A DNA stretch of 30,156 nt from Gallionellaceae bacterium UBA6222 (GCA_002421915.1 DISA01000013.1:587-30742); one strand, 5' to 3'. Counted from the stretch's first letter, positions 8,665-17,226 are shown. Program-made: numbers and translations. Notes: generated by a model not told the origin, from the letters alone.

Positions 8665-9238
8665 GTGCATGCTCCTTCATTTGTTCTTTTACCAGCGCAT
8701 AGGCTTCCGCCGCGGCGGCGATGTTGCCCTCGGCCACCTTGCCGGAGAACTTTTCGTTGATGGCCTTGATGACGGATGCAAGCTGAATCATGTCTGACAG
8801 TGCGGCGAAACCGGCAATCAGTGGGACATTGGGAATGGGACGACCGACATGCTTGAGCCCCAATTGGGTCGCCGGCAGGGTGCACAGACGTCCGCGATCC
8901 CGTTCTTTGGCAAAGTCGCCCAACCCAATGGTTTCGAAGGTGTGGTGTGTATTGAGCAACACGTAGCCATCCGGCTTCAGCCCGGCAAACACGTCGATCT
9001 GGTGCAGCAGTGTTGGATCCTGGATAATGAGCGCATCCGGCTCCATGATGGGTTCGCGCAGGCGAATCTCTTTGTCATCGATGCGACAGAACGCCACCAC
9101 CGGGGCGCCGGTGCGTTCAGAACCAAAACTGGGAAAAGCCTGGGCGTGGCGCCCTTCTTCAAATGCCGCTACCGACAACATCTCTGTGGCTGTCACCACA
9201 CCCTGACCACCGCGACCATGAATACGAATCTGGAACAT
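8657..9238 (-). CDS. 2-oxoacid:acceptor oxidoreductase, gamma subunit
   Basis: 193 aa from the ATG at 9238 (MFQIRIHGRGGQG), preceded by GAGGAG at seven bases. The glycine-rich start GRGGQGVVTATEML, AQAFPSFGSERTGAPV and the later VNVPLIAGF-like NVPLIAGFAAL are typical of PorC/PadE-family gamma chains. First gene of the 2-oxoacid oxidoreductase set; 148 bases with a palindromic element separate it from hoxW, so it could have its own promoter or be read from hox. The gamma-alpha-beta order followed by a GltD-like gene parallels NAD-linked enzymes of the phenylglyoxylate type more than simple pyruvate:ferredoxin oxidoreductase. Confidence 0.9.
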   Translation of the reverse strand: MFQIRIHGRGGQGVVTATEMLSVAAFEEGRHAQAFPSFGSERTGAPVVAFCRIDDKEIRLREPIMEPDALIIQDPTLLHQIDVFAGLKPDGYVLLNTHHTFETIGLGDFAKERDRGRLCTLPATQLGLKHVGRPIPNVPLIAGFAALSDMIQLASVIKAINEKFSGKVAEGNIAAAAEAYALVKEQMKEHAHA

Positions 9239-9311
9239 GCCTGAACTCCTCAAATTCTTTTTGTTAAACCCAAACAGTTCGTTAGGGCTTGGCGGGTTGC
9301 AAAATCAAGGT

Positions 9312-9363
9312 GTTGCAGGTCGGGTTTCAACCCGACATGTCGGACTGAAGTCCGACCTGCAAC
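9312..9363. repeat. REP-like palindromic element (nested hairpins) between hoxW and the 2-oxoacid oxidoreductase genes
   Basis: A 12-bp outer stem (9312-9323 with 9352-9363, arms GTTGCAGGTCGG and CCGACCTGCAAC) encloses two perfect smaller hairpins. One is 9319-9336 (8-bp arms, loop TC) and the other 9340-9355 (7-bp arms, loop GA). The outer and inner foldings compete for bases. No T-tract follows, so it is not a standard intrinsic terminator. It could act as a REP/BIME-type element, an mRNA stabiliser or an attenuation point between two parts of the operon. GGGTTGC words flank it on both sides. Confidence 0.75.
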
Positions 9364-9386
9364 CCAATAGTTATCCGGGTTGCAGC

Positions 9387-9845
9387 TTACTCCCGCAATG
9401 TATGAATGTCAGCCAGCCATGCACATATCATCCTTGCGGCCTGCTCAAGATTGCCCGTTGCCTCATCGCTCAATTCTTCCCCCAATTCGAATCCGTAACC
9501 GCGTATGCGCAACAGAAATGACTGCGGGGCATCCTCGCTATATACCTGATGATAGGTGTGCAGCAGCGCGGACGGTGTCATCGCGTGGCTGGAATAACTG
9601 TTGTCATGCGCCGCCGTGACACTCGAAAACTCGAACGGCGCGTTGCAGGAAACATCGGCATCGACGAACACGACCATATTCCGCCCGGCCAGATCGGTCA
9701 CATGCTCGACCTGCAACTGAAAATCCTCGATGAATTCAGTTTGCGGAACGGCTTCAGACTGAAGCCGGCGCAACAACAAAGGGCCAAGAGCGTCGTCGCT
9801 GCGCGATTCATTGCCGATGGCAAAAACCAGAATGGGTGCTGCCAT
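9387..9845 (-). CDS. hoxW: Hydrogenase maturation endopeptidase HoxW
   Basis: 152 aa from the ATG at 9845, which shares one base with the hoxH stop (TGATG). Begins MAAPILVFAIGNESRSDDALGP, the nickel-binding active-site segment of HycI/HoxW peptidases (GN-x-x-RSDD). FVDADVS and a histidine in SSHAMTP supply further metal-site positions. It cleaves the C-terminal extension of HoxH after nickel insertion, so its position directly after hoxH fits its substrate. The open frame extends 42 codons further up inside hoxH but without family similarity. Confidence 0.93.
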   Translation of the reverse strand: MAAPILVFAIGNESRSDDALGPLLLRRLQSEAVPQTEFIEDFQLQVEHVTDLAGRNMVVFVDADVSCNAPFEFSSVTAAHDNSYSSHAMTPSALLHTYHQVYSEDAPQSFLLRIRGYGFELGEELSDEATGNLEQAARMICAWLADIHTLRE

Positions 9846-11332
9846 CAGCCAGGCAAACAGAATGTGCCATCCGATGCGCGAACCAACACATCGACCCGCG
9901 CACCCTCCGCATTCAGCAACTCCACCTCCAGCGGCATCTTGCCCAGCGCATGGGTGGCGCAGGACAGGCATGGATCAAAGGCGCGTATCGCGACCTCGAT
10001 ATGGTTGAGCAGGCCTTCGGTGAGCTTGCGCCCGTCGATATATTGGCGTGCCACCTGGCGGATCGCCTCGTTCATCGCCTGATTGTTGTGCGTGGTGGAG
10101 ACGATCAGGTTGCAGCGGATGATCTGGTCGTGCTCGTCCACCTTGTAATGGTGGATCAGCGTGCCGCGCGGCGCTTCGATCACGCCGACGCCGCGTTCCT
10201 GTCTATTCCCGATATTGACCAGGTCTGTGCCTTGCAGGTCTGGGTCGTGCAGCAGGTCGCGTATCACTTCGGCGGCATGCAGCATCTCGATCATGCGCGC
10301 CCAGTGGAAGCCGAGTGTGGCGCGCGTCGCCGAGCCGCCGTTGAATGTCATGAACGCCTGGCGCTGTTCTTCCGCCAGTGGCGAAGGAATGAAATCGCAC
10401 TGCGTCACGCGGCTCAGCGGCCCGACGCGGTACCAGCCGGTCTCCGGTCCGAGGCTGCGCAGGAACGGAAATTTCATGTACGACCACGGCTTCACGTCCT
10501 CGAAGATCACGTCCCAGTAGTGTCCATAGTCATAGTGGTCGAACAGCGTGTTGCCGTCCATATCGCGCGCGCGCAGCCCGCCGTGGTACAGGTCCAGCGC
10601 GCCGTCGGCGCGCACCAGGTTGAGTGTGTGTGTTTTGAACGTGCCGAAGTTGTTGTACAGGTCGATGTTCTGTTCAAACAGGCGGTGCACGATACCGACT
10701 GCATTCTGGCTCCATCCCACGATCTGCCCGATATCCTTGAGCAGGTAGTCGCGCTCTTCCACGCTGACGTTCTTGTTCACGCCGCCGGGGATAGCACCGG
10801 TGCCGTGGATGCGCTTGCCCGCCGTGACGCGGATCACCTCCTGCCCGAACTTGCGCAACAGTACACCCTGCTTGGCAATCTCCGGGTGGGCGGCAGCGAC
10901 GCCGACAATGTTGCGCTTGGCGACATCCGAGTCGAAGCCAAACAACAAGTCCGGCGAGCACAGGTGGAAAAAATGCAGTGCGTGCGATTGCAGGATCTGC
11001 CCGTAATGCATCAGCCGCCGCACCTTCTCCGCCGTGGGCGTGAGCGTCCCGCCGACGATCATGTCCATCGCCTTGCTTGCCGCAATGTGGTGGCTCACCG
11101 GGCAGATGCCGCACAGCCGCTGTACCATCACCGGCGCTTCCCAGTAAGGCCGCCCTTGGATGAATTTCTCGAAGCCGCGAAACTCGACGATGTGCAGCCG
11201 CACCTGATGCACACGGTCGTTCTCGTCCAGCAGCAGCGTCACCTTGCCGTGGCCCTCGACGCGCGACACCGGATCGATCGCGACGCGGCGCAGGTTCCCG
11301 GGATGAGCGGCGGTTTCGAGATTGTCAGTCAT
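9845..11332 (-). CDS. hoxH: NAD-reducing [NiFe] hydrogenase large subunit HoxH
   Basis: 495 aa from the ATG at 11332, which overlaps hoxY by 8 bases; an ATG five codons earlier with GGAG upstream is possible. Catalytic NiFe ligands are RLCGIC (Cys74, Cys77) and DPCLSCATH (Cys455, Cys458). Glu26 in RVEGHGKV is the proton-transfer glutamate. VEAPRGTL and MKFPFLRSLG are typical of HoxH. A tail of 34 residues follows His461 and should be removed by HoxW. Cytoplasmic, paired with HoxY. The group 3d assignment comes from the linked hoxFU diaphorase genes. Confidence 0.97.
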   Translation of the reverse strand: MTDNLETAAHPGNLRRVAIDPVSRVEGHGKVTLLLDENDRVHQVRLHIVEFRGFEKFIQGRPYWEAPVMVQRLCGICPVSHHIAASKAMDMIVGGTLTPTAEKVRRLMHYGQILQSHALHFFHLCSPDLLFGFDSDVAKRNIVGVAAAHPEIAKQGVLLRKFGQEVIRVTAGKRIHGTGAIPGGVNKNVSVEERDYLLKDIGQIVGWSQNAVGIVHRLFEQNIDLYNNFGTFKTHTLNLVRADGALDLYHGGLRARDMDGNTLFDHYDYGHYWDVIFEDVKPWSYMKFPFLRSLGPETGWYRVGPLSRVTQCDFIPSPLAEEQRQAFMTFNGGSATRATLGFHWARMIEMLHAAEVIRDLLHDPDLQGTDLVNIGNRQERGVGVIEAPRGTLIHHYKVDEHDQIIRCNLIVSTTHNNQAMNEAIRQVARQYIDGRKLTEGLLNHIEVAIRAFDPCLSCATHALGKMPLEVELLNAEGARVDVLVRASDGTFCLPG

Positions 11333-11870
11333 ATTTGAGCAACCCATGCCCCAACTCCGGTGTCCTGCCCGAGATCAGGTCGGTGAGAAATTTCCAGATG
11401 GCGTCACCCGATGGCGGGCAGCCGGGGATGAAGTAGTCGATCTTCACCACTTCGTGCAGCGGGTGCACCTTGTCCAGCGGCAGCGGCAGTTCCGGATCAT
11501 TCGGGATGTGGCCGTGTATCAGCCCCGGCTCGGTGAGATACACCTCGGTCAGGCAACTGCCGAGATCAAGGTGGTTTCGTTGCGCGGGCAGGCCGCCGTT
11601 GATGGCACAGGCACCGATGGCGATAAGGATTTTGCAGTTTTTCCTGAATTCGTGCAGTACATGCACGTTCTCCGCGTTGCAGACACCACCCTCGATTAGC
11701 CCGATGTCGCATGGCCCGCAGTGTTTGATGTCGGTGAGCGGCGAGCGGTCGAATTCAATGATGTCGAGCAACGGGAACAGGCGTTCGTCGATGTCCAGAA
11801 AAGACATGTGGCAGCCGAAACAACCAGCCAGCGAGGCAGTGGCGACGCGCAGTTTTTTCTTCTCATTCAT
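11325..11870 (-). CDS. hoxY: NAD-reducing hydrogenase small subunit HoxY
   Basis: 181 aa from the ATG at 11870, with GGAG six bases upstream; the upstream frame overlaps hoxU and lacks family features. The proximal [4Fe-4S] cluster ligands are in AGCFGCHMS (Cys17, Cys20), VCNAENV/GACAINGG and IPGCPPSGD. No signal peptide or twin-arginine motif, and the chain is short, as expected for cytoplasmic HoxY rather than membrane-bound small subunits. It overlaps hoxU and hoxH by 8 bases each. Confidence 0.96.
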   Translation of the reverse strand: MNEKKKLRVATASLAGCFGCHMSFLDIDERLFPLLDIIEFDRSPLTDIKHCGPCDIGLIEGGVCNAENVHVLHEFRKNCKILIAIGACAINGGLPAQRNHLDLGSCLTEVYLTEPGLIHGHIPNDPELPLPLDKVHPLHEVVKIDYFIPGCPPSGDAIWKFLTDLISGRTPELGHGLLKYD

Positions 11871-12594
11871 GCCGGGCTCCGGATGGGGGACGCGGCGCAT
11901 CATCCAGCGCCTGCGCGCTGATCGGGCGCTGATCGTAGCGGCGCTCGCCGATGGGCACCGTGAAGCCGACACGCTTGGGCAGGATCACGCCGACCGGGCA
12001 GACCTGCATCGCTTTATCCGTCAGGGCGATATTCGTATCCTTGAGCAATCCAGATTCGGCATTCACGATGAGATGCTTGCCGCTGCCGCGTCCGGCGAGG
12101 GCAAATACGTTCTTGCCGTCCACCTCGGCAGAAGCACGAACGCACAGTTCGCACAGGATGCAGCGGTTGAAGTCGAGCAGGATGTCCGGGTGCGAGGCGT
12201 CCAGCGGGCGATCCGGGTACATGTGGCGGAAACCGGCGGTGTGCACTTCGAGGTCGTAACCCAGCGCCTGCAACATGCAGTTGCCGCTTTTCTCGCACGA
12301 CGGACAGAAATGGTTGCCTTCGGCGAACAGCATCTGTATCAGCGTGCGGCGCAAGGCGTTGAGTTCCCCGGTATTGCTTTCCACATTGAGATTGGCTTCG
12401 GCAGGCAAGGTGCAGGAGGCAACAGTGCGGCCGCCAACCTCGACCGTGCATAGTTTGCAACTGCCATGCGGCTTGAATTCCGGGTGGTAGCACAGGTGCG
12501 GGATGTAATGCCCTGCCGTCAATGCAGCCTGCATCACGGTCTGCCCCGATTCGAAGGCGACTTCTTTGCCGTCAAGCTGGAAGGTATCGCTCAT
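11863..12594 (-). CDS. hoxU: NAD-reducing hydrogenase diaphorase electron-transfer subunit HoxU
   Basis: 243 aa, related to the N-terminal part of NuoG. Plant-type [2Fe-2S] site: CYHPEFKPHGSCKLC then C in VASCTLP. His/Cys-ligated [4Fe-4S] cluster: HFCPSCEKSGNC. A further [4Fe-4S] cluster: CILCELC with the distal CPVG. It wires HoxF to HoxY. The start overlaps the hoxF stop by ATGA. The C-terminal 25 residues after VGFTVPIGERRYD look like a variable tail. Confidence 0.95.
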   Translation of the reverse strand: MSDTFQLDGKEVAFESGQTVMQAALTAGHYIPHLCYHPEFKPHGSCKLCTVEVGGRTVASCTLPAEANLNVESNTGELNALRRTLIQMLFAEGNHFCPSCEKSGNCMLQALGYDLEVHTAGFRHMYPDRPLDASHPDILLDFNRCILCELCVRASAEVDGKNVFALAGRGSGKHLIVNAESGLLKDTNIALTDKAMQVCPVGVILPKRVGFTVPIGERRYDQRPISAQALDDAPRPPSGARHE

Positions 12595-14417
12595 TCATCC
12601 CCCTTCAAATGCGCCCCGGCGTCATCGCGACCGGTCATCTGGCGCGCCCGTGCCAGCGCGCCGTCGAGGTCAAAAGCCGGTTCGAAGTCCAGTGACTTTA
12701 GTTTGTTCTCATAAGCGGGACGAAAATGCTTGAGGGTGTGCAGCACCGGATTGCAAGCGGTGCGCCCCAGACCGCAGTGAGAGCTGCTCTGCAACACCTG
12801 ATCCAGATGTTCGATCTCGTTCAGGTCGTAACGTGTGCCGTGCCCGGCAGCGATCTTGTCCATGGTCTGTTTCAGCATCGAGGTTCCGACACGGCACGGC
12901 GTGCAGAATCCGCAGCTTTCATGGGCAAAGAAATGCACGAAGTTGCGCGCCACCTCGAACATGTCGCGGCTATCGTCGAACACCATGAACGCGCCGGCGG
13001 TAGGCAAGTCCTCAAAGCCCAGCTTGCGCCCGAATTCGCTTTCTCCGATACAGACACCAGAGGGCCCGCTGATCTGCACCGCTCTTGTATTGACCGCACC
13101 GCAATCCCGCAGCACTTCGCCCACAGACACTCCGAACGGGTATTCGTAGATGCCGGGGCGCGGGCAATCACCGGACACGGAAATGAGTTTGCTGCCACTT
13201 GATTTGGCGGTGCCGATCGCACGATATTTCTCCGCGCCCATCTGGAGCGCCAATGCAGCCTGGCAGAAAGTCTCGACGTTATCGACGGCGGTTGGCTGTT
13301 GCAGATAGCCCTCGGTCACCGGGAATGGCGGGCGATTGCGTGGTACCCCGCGCTTGCCCTCCAGCGATTCGATCAACGCAGATTCTTCGCCGCAAATATA
13401 GGCGCCCGCACCCAGATGGATCTCGATGTCGAAATCAAAACCAATCTGCCCAAGGATGTCCCTGCCAAGCAGATTTGCATTACGGCGGCACTGCAACACA
13501 GCCCTCAAAGATTCGAAGAGATATTGGTATTCACCGCGCAGGTAGAGGAATCCCTGCCGCGCACCCACTGCCAAAGCACACAGTGTCATCCCTTCAAATA
13601 CCAGATCGGCTTGCCGGGTCAGCAGCACGCGATCCTTGAATGTGCCGGGTTCACCCTCGTCGGCATTGCATACCACGTAATGTTCCGCGCCCGGTGCATT
13701 GCGGCAGGCCTCCCATTTCAATCCTGTCGGATAGCCCGCACCACCGCGTCCACGCAGGCCGGACTGTTTGATTGAATCGATGATGGGAACCCCACCAGGC
13801 TGCAAGCTATTCCGCAGTACTTCGCCGTAGGTCAGTGTATTGCCGAGCACCAGCCCGGCACGATAAACATTGTCGTCAACATGAAAGAACTCTGCTGGCC
13901 AGGCAGCCAAGGGGGTTCGGTTACGGATCAACTGTCCGATCTCCTGAACACGCTGAAGGGTCAGTCGCGTGATGACTTTCCCATTAACCAGCAGCGCCGG
14001 ACCCTGGTCGCACATACCGGTGCAGGAGGTGGTGTTGATACTGAGTAGACCGTCTTCCGACACTTTGCCGGGTTGCAGCCACAACTGCTGGCACATCCGT
14101 TGCATCAAGTCCTGACTGCCCAGCATGCGGTCGGTAATGTTGTCCGAGAACAGAACGCGATATTCACCCTGGGGTTGCAAATGCAGAAAGGAGTAGAAGG
14201 AAGCGACGCTTTTGACCCGTGCAAGTGGAATATCCAGTCTGGCGGCGATATACGCTGCCGCATCCGTGGAAATATGACCGGCGCAAGCTTGCACTTCGTT
14301 CAATATCTGCAAAAGATTGGTCTTGTTATTGCCGTATGTTGCAAAAATATGCTGCAGGCAGGCATCAAGCTCGCACTTGGGCGAATCACCGTAAATCAGG
14401 TTGGCATCTGGTAGCAT
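12591..14417 (-). CDS. hoxF: NAD-reducing hydrogenase diaphorase catalytic subunit HoxF
   Basis: 608 aa from the ATG at 14417; a GTG two codons earlier is an alternative. NuoE-like N-terminal module (about 1-165) fused to a NuoF-like module. FMN site GLRGRGGAGYPTGLKWEA, NADH site GAGAYICGEESALIESLEG, and [4Fe-4S] ligands ESCGFCTPCRVG plus a later Cys in ACNPVL. In the NuoE part, CTGMC is present, but the first cysteine pair of NuoE reads S-D-N-I-T-D here. First gene of the minus-strand hox run, diverging from hupE across 59 bases. No convincing sigma-70 or sigma-54 promoter was found. Confidence 0.96.
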   Translation of the reverse strand: MLPDANLIYGDSPKCELDACLQHIFATYGNNKTNLLQILNEVQACAGHISTDAAAYIAARLDIPLARVKSVASFYSFLHLQPQGEYRVLFSDNITDRMLGSQDLMQRMCQQLWLQPGKVSEDGLLSINTTSCTGMCDQGPALLVNGKVITRLTLQRVQEIGQLIRNRTPLAAWPAEFFHVDDNVYRAGLVLGNTLTYGEVLRNSLQPGGVPIIDSIKQSGLRGRGGAGYPTGLKWEACRNAPGAEHYVVCNADEGEPGTFKDRVLLTRQADLVFEGMTLCALAVGARQGFLYLRGEYQYLFESLRAVLQCRRNANLLGRDILGQIGFDFDIEIHLGAGAYICGEESALIESLEGKRGVPRNRPPFPVTEGYLQQPTAVDNVETFCQAALALQMGAEKYRAIGTAKSSGSKLISVSGDCPRPGIYEYPFGVSVGEVLRDCGAVNTRAVQISGPSGVCIGESEFGRKLGFEDLPTAGAFMVFDDSRDMFEVARNFVHFFAHESCGFCTPCRVGTSMLKQTMDKIAAGHGTRYDLNEIEHLDQVLQSSSHCGLGRTACNPVLHTLKHFRPAYENKLKSLDFEPAFDLDGALARARQMTGRDDAGAHLKGDE

Positions 14418-14476
14418 ATGCACCGTTCTTCGTTGAGTTGTTGCGTGCTTGTCAGACGGAGTTCTTGGAGGTAATT

Positions 14477-15070
14477 ATGAAGCAATATTCACAACGTTTT
14501 GCATCTTTGTTGGTACTCCCGGCCATGCTTTTCCCCCTTGCCGCACTGGGTCATACCGGGACTGGATTGTTTCACGGATTCCAATCGGGGCTGATCCATC
14601 CATTCAGCGGATTGGATCACCTGGCTGCCATGATTGCGGTCGGACTGTGGGCAGCACAACTGGGCGGCAGAGCGATATGGCTGGTTCCGGCCAGCTTTGT
14701 GACGGCAATGACCGCCAGCGGTTTGCTGGCCATGTCATTCATCCAGGTTCCATTCTTTGAGGGCGGCATCACCATTTCCCTTCTCATGTTGGGCTTGCTG
14801 GTTGCGGCGACGATACGTCTGCCACTGTGGATGAGCGCGAGCATCGTCGCTGTCTTTGCCGTATTTTACGGCTACGCGCATGGCGCAGAGCTCCCGCAGA
14901 ATGCAGATGCCGTATGGTATGCCGCCGGGTTCGTATTCTCGACCGCATCACTGCATCTGTTAGGGATCGCTTTGGCACGCTTGTCCATGAAACACAATCC
15001 GGCCCACTGGCCGCGCTTTGCGGGATTCACTGTCTTACTGTGCGGCCTCATCTCCTGGTCTGCAGGCTAA
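14477..15070 (+). CDS. hupE: HupE/UreJ-family nickel permease
   Basis: 197 aa from an ATG with GGAGG six bases upstream. N-terminal signal peptide (SLLVLPAMLFPLAALG), with a histidine right after the likely cleavage point (GHTG). The family motif HPFSGLDHLAAM is present near residue 36, and about six further hydrophobic segments follow (for example ISLLMLGLLVAATI, IVAVFAVFYGYAHGAE). HupE/UreJ proteins import nickel. Placement back to back with the NiFe hydrogenase operon supports nickel supply for HypA/HypB. Inner membrane. Confidence 0.93.
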   Translation: MKQYSQRFASLLVLPAMLFPLAALGHTGTGLFHGFQSGLIHPFSGLDHLAAMIAVGLWAAQLGGRAIWLVPASFVTAMTASGLLAMSFIQVPFFEGGITISLLMLGLLVAATIRLPLWMSASIVAVFAVFYGYAHGAELPQNADAVWYAAGFVFSTASLHLLGIALARLSMKHNPAHWPRFAGFTVLLCGLISWSAG

Positions 15071-15099
15071 CCTCTTACATTGGCAAGACCTGACAACGA

Positions 15100-15130
15100 C
15101 TGCCTCGCCGGGATAGACCGGCGGAGGCAG
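15100..15130 (+). other. Stable hairpin in the leader of rep
   Basis: Arms CTGCCTC-GCCGG and CCGGC-(G)-GAGGCAG form a 12-bp stem with one bulged G and loop GATAGA. It ends 19 bases before the rep ATG and 30 bases after hupE. There is no T-tract (CTCAGCCCC follows), so an intrinsic terminator for hupE is possible only in a weak sense. No Shine-Dalgarno sequence is visible between it and the rep start. Confidence 0.6.
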
Positions 15131-15149
15131 CTCAGCCCCCTCACTCGAT

Positions 15150-17144
15150 ATGTTAAGCAAACTCAACCACACACAACGCGAAGCGGTCAAATATCTCGGC
15201 TCTCCCCTGCTGGTGCTGGCCGGCGCGGGCAGCGGCAAGACGCGCGTCATCACGCACAAGCTGTCCTACCTCATCGACGAATGCGGCTATGCGCCGCGCA
15301 ACATCGCCGCCATCACCTTCACCAACAAAGCGGCCAACGAGATGCGTGAACGCGTAAGCAAACTGCTCGGCGGGCGCGATGCAAAAGGCCTGACTATCAG
15401 CACTTTCCACGCGCTGGGCATGCAGATATTGCGCGAAGAGGGTCCTTTGCTCGGCTACAAGAAACAGTTTTCCATTTTTGATACGGCAGACACCTGCAAG
15501 ATCGTCAGCGAACTGCTGGGCAGCCCGGACAAGCAGGAGATCCGCAGCGCGCAAAGCGTGATGTCGAACTGGAAGGCCGCGTTCCTGACACCGCAGCAGG
15601 CGGCCGGTCTGGCCGAGAACGAGGATCAGCAGCGCCTCGCCCTGCTCTACGCGCGTTATCAGGAAACGCTGCGCGCCTATCAGGCAGTGGACTTCGACGA
15701 CCTCATTCGGCTGCCGGTGGAGTTGTTCCAGACGCAGGAAGAGGCACTTCAGCGCTGGCAACACCGCTTCCGCTATCTGCTGATCGACGAGTATCAGGAC
15801 ACCAATGATTGCCAATACCAGATGATGAAGCTGCTGGCGGGCGACCGCGCCGCCATCACCGTGGTGGGCGATGACGATCAGTCAATCTATGCCTGGCGCG
15901 GGGCAAGTACCGCAAACTTGAGCAACTTGCAGAACGACTACCCCACCCTGCGCGTAATCAAGCTGGAGCAGAACTACCGCTCCTCGCAGCGCATCCTGCA
16001 AAGCGCCAACCACCTGATCAAAAACAATACCAAGCTGTTCGAGAAGAATCTTTGGAGTGAACACGGCCCCGGTGATCCGGTGCGCGTATTTGCGGCAAAG
16101 GATGAGGAAAGCGAGGCGGAATCCGTCGTGTTGCGCCTGCTGGGACATAAATTCGAGCACGGCTCACGCTTTGCCGATTACGCCATCCTCTACCGCAGCA
16201 ACCATCTGTCGCGCGTGTTTGAGGAACAACTGCGCACCCACAAAGTACCTTACACCGTCAGCGGCGGCACCTCGTTCTTCGAACATGCCGAAATCAAGGA
16301 CCTCACCGCCTATCTGCGCCTGATCGCCAATCCGGACGATGATCCGGCCTTCATCCGCGCCAGCACCACGCCCAAGCGCGGTATCGGCAACACGACGCTG
16401 GAGAAATTGGCGACTCATGCAAGTACGCGCCACATCAGCCTGTTTGAGGCCGCTTTTGAACACGCGATGACGGAGCAACTGCAAGCGCGCCAGCACGAAG
16501 ATTTGCTTACCTTTTGCAATTTTATCAACCGCATGCAGGCACGCGCCGAGAAAGAACCCTGCAACGAAGTGCTGAACGATCTATTGAACGCCATCGACTA
16601 TGAAGCCTGGCTGTTCGATAGTTTTGAGCCGCGCCAGGCGGAAACCAAATGGAAGAATGTGCAGGATTTTATCGGCTGGATGAACCGCAAATCGGAAGCG
16701 GACGAGAAAACCCTGATCGCCATGACGCAACTGATCGCACTGCTCAATCTGCTCGAATCGCGCGAACAGGAAACCGATACCGTGTCGCTTTCCACTTTGC
16801 ATGCGGCCAAAGGTCTGGAGTTCGGCCACGTATTTCTGGTCGGTGTGGAAGAAGGCATCCTGCCGCACGAGCGCAGTGAAACGCCGGAACAGATCGAGGA
16901 AGAACGCCGCTTGATGTACGTCGGCATCACCCGCGCCCAGCGCTCGCTGCAAATCAGTTACTGCACACGGCGCAAACGTGGCAAGGAGCACACCGGCTGC
17001 GACCCCAGCCGCTTCATCGCCGAGCTACCGCAGGCGGATATCGTTTATGCCGGCGCGGTGACAGCGGGCAATGCGCAAACAGTGACCAAGGCCGAAGGCA
17101 TGGATAGACTGGCTAGGATGAAAGCAATGCTGGGGACTGCCTGA
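15150..17144 (+). CDS. rep: ATP-dependent DNA helicase Rep
   Basis: 664 aa, typical for Rep (superfamily 1A, 3'-to-5'). Motif I AGAGSGKTR (residues 24-32), Ia ITFTNKAANEMRERV, motif II LIDEYQDTN, motif III GDDDQSIYAWRGA, motif IV EQNYRSS, motif V TLHAAKGLEF and motif VI YVGITRAQ are all intact. It restarts stalled replication forks and removes proteins ahead of them. UvrD is the close alternative, but the length, the N-terminus (LNHTQREAV) and the short C-terminus fit Rep. A stable hairpin lies just before its start. Confidence 0.94.
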   Translation: MLSKLNHTQREAVKYLGSPLLVLAGAGSGKTRVITHKLSYLIDECGYAPRNIAAITFTNKAANEMRERVSKLLGGRDAKGLTISTFHALGMQILREEGPLLGYKKQFSIFDTADTCKIVSELLGSPDKQEIRSAQSVMSNWKAAFLTPQQAAGLAENEDQQRLALLYARYQETLRAYQAVDFDDLIRLPVELFQTQEEALQRWQHRFRYLLIDEYQDTNDCQYQMMKLLAGDRAAITVVGDDDQSIYAWRGASTANLSNLQNDYPTLRVIKLEQNYRSSQRILQSANHLIKNNTKLFEKNLWSEHGPGDPVRVFAAKDEESEAESVVLRLLGHKFEHGSRFADYAILYRSNHLSRVFEEQLRTHKVPYTVSGGTSFFEHAEIKDLTAYLRLIANPDDDPAFIRASTTPKRGIGNTTLEKLATHASTRHISLFEAAFEHAMTEQLQARQHEDLLTFCNFINRMQARAEKEPCNEVLNDLLNAIDYEAWLFDSFEPRQAETKWKNVQDFIGWMNRKSEADEKTLIAMTQLIALLNLLESREQETDTVSLSTLHAAKGLEFGHVFLVGVEEGILPHERSETPEQIEEERRLMYVGITRAQRSLQISYCTRRKRGKEHTGCDPSRFIAELPQADIVYAGAVTAGNAQTVTKAEGMDRLARMKAMLGTA

Positions 17145-17226
17145 ACGTCCCGTTCCCAAATCCAGTAAAATGGCCGCACTCGAACCATATAGCCGTCAAA
17201 CCAGACAACCATTGAAAAAAACTACC

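Noticed and set aside
9836..11338. 500-codon open frame antisense to hoxH
   Set aside because: It mirrors the hoxH codon pattern, has no recognisable protein features and lies fully inside a well-supported gene.
14401..14416. Sigma-54-like sequence TTGGCATCTGGTAGCA toward hupE
   Set aside because: The GG-to-GC distance is one base short of the sigma-54 spacing and it lies inside the hoxF coding end.
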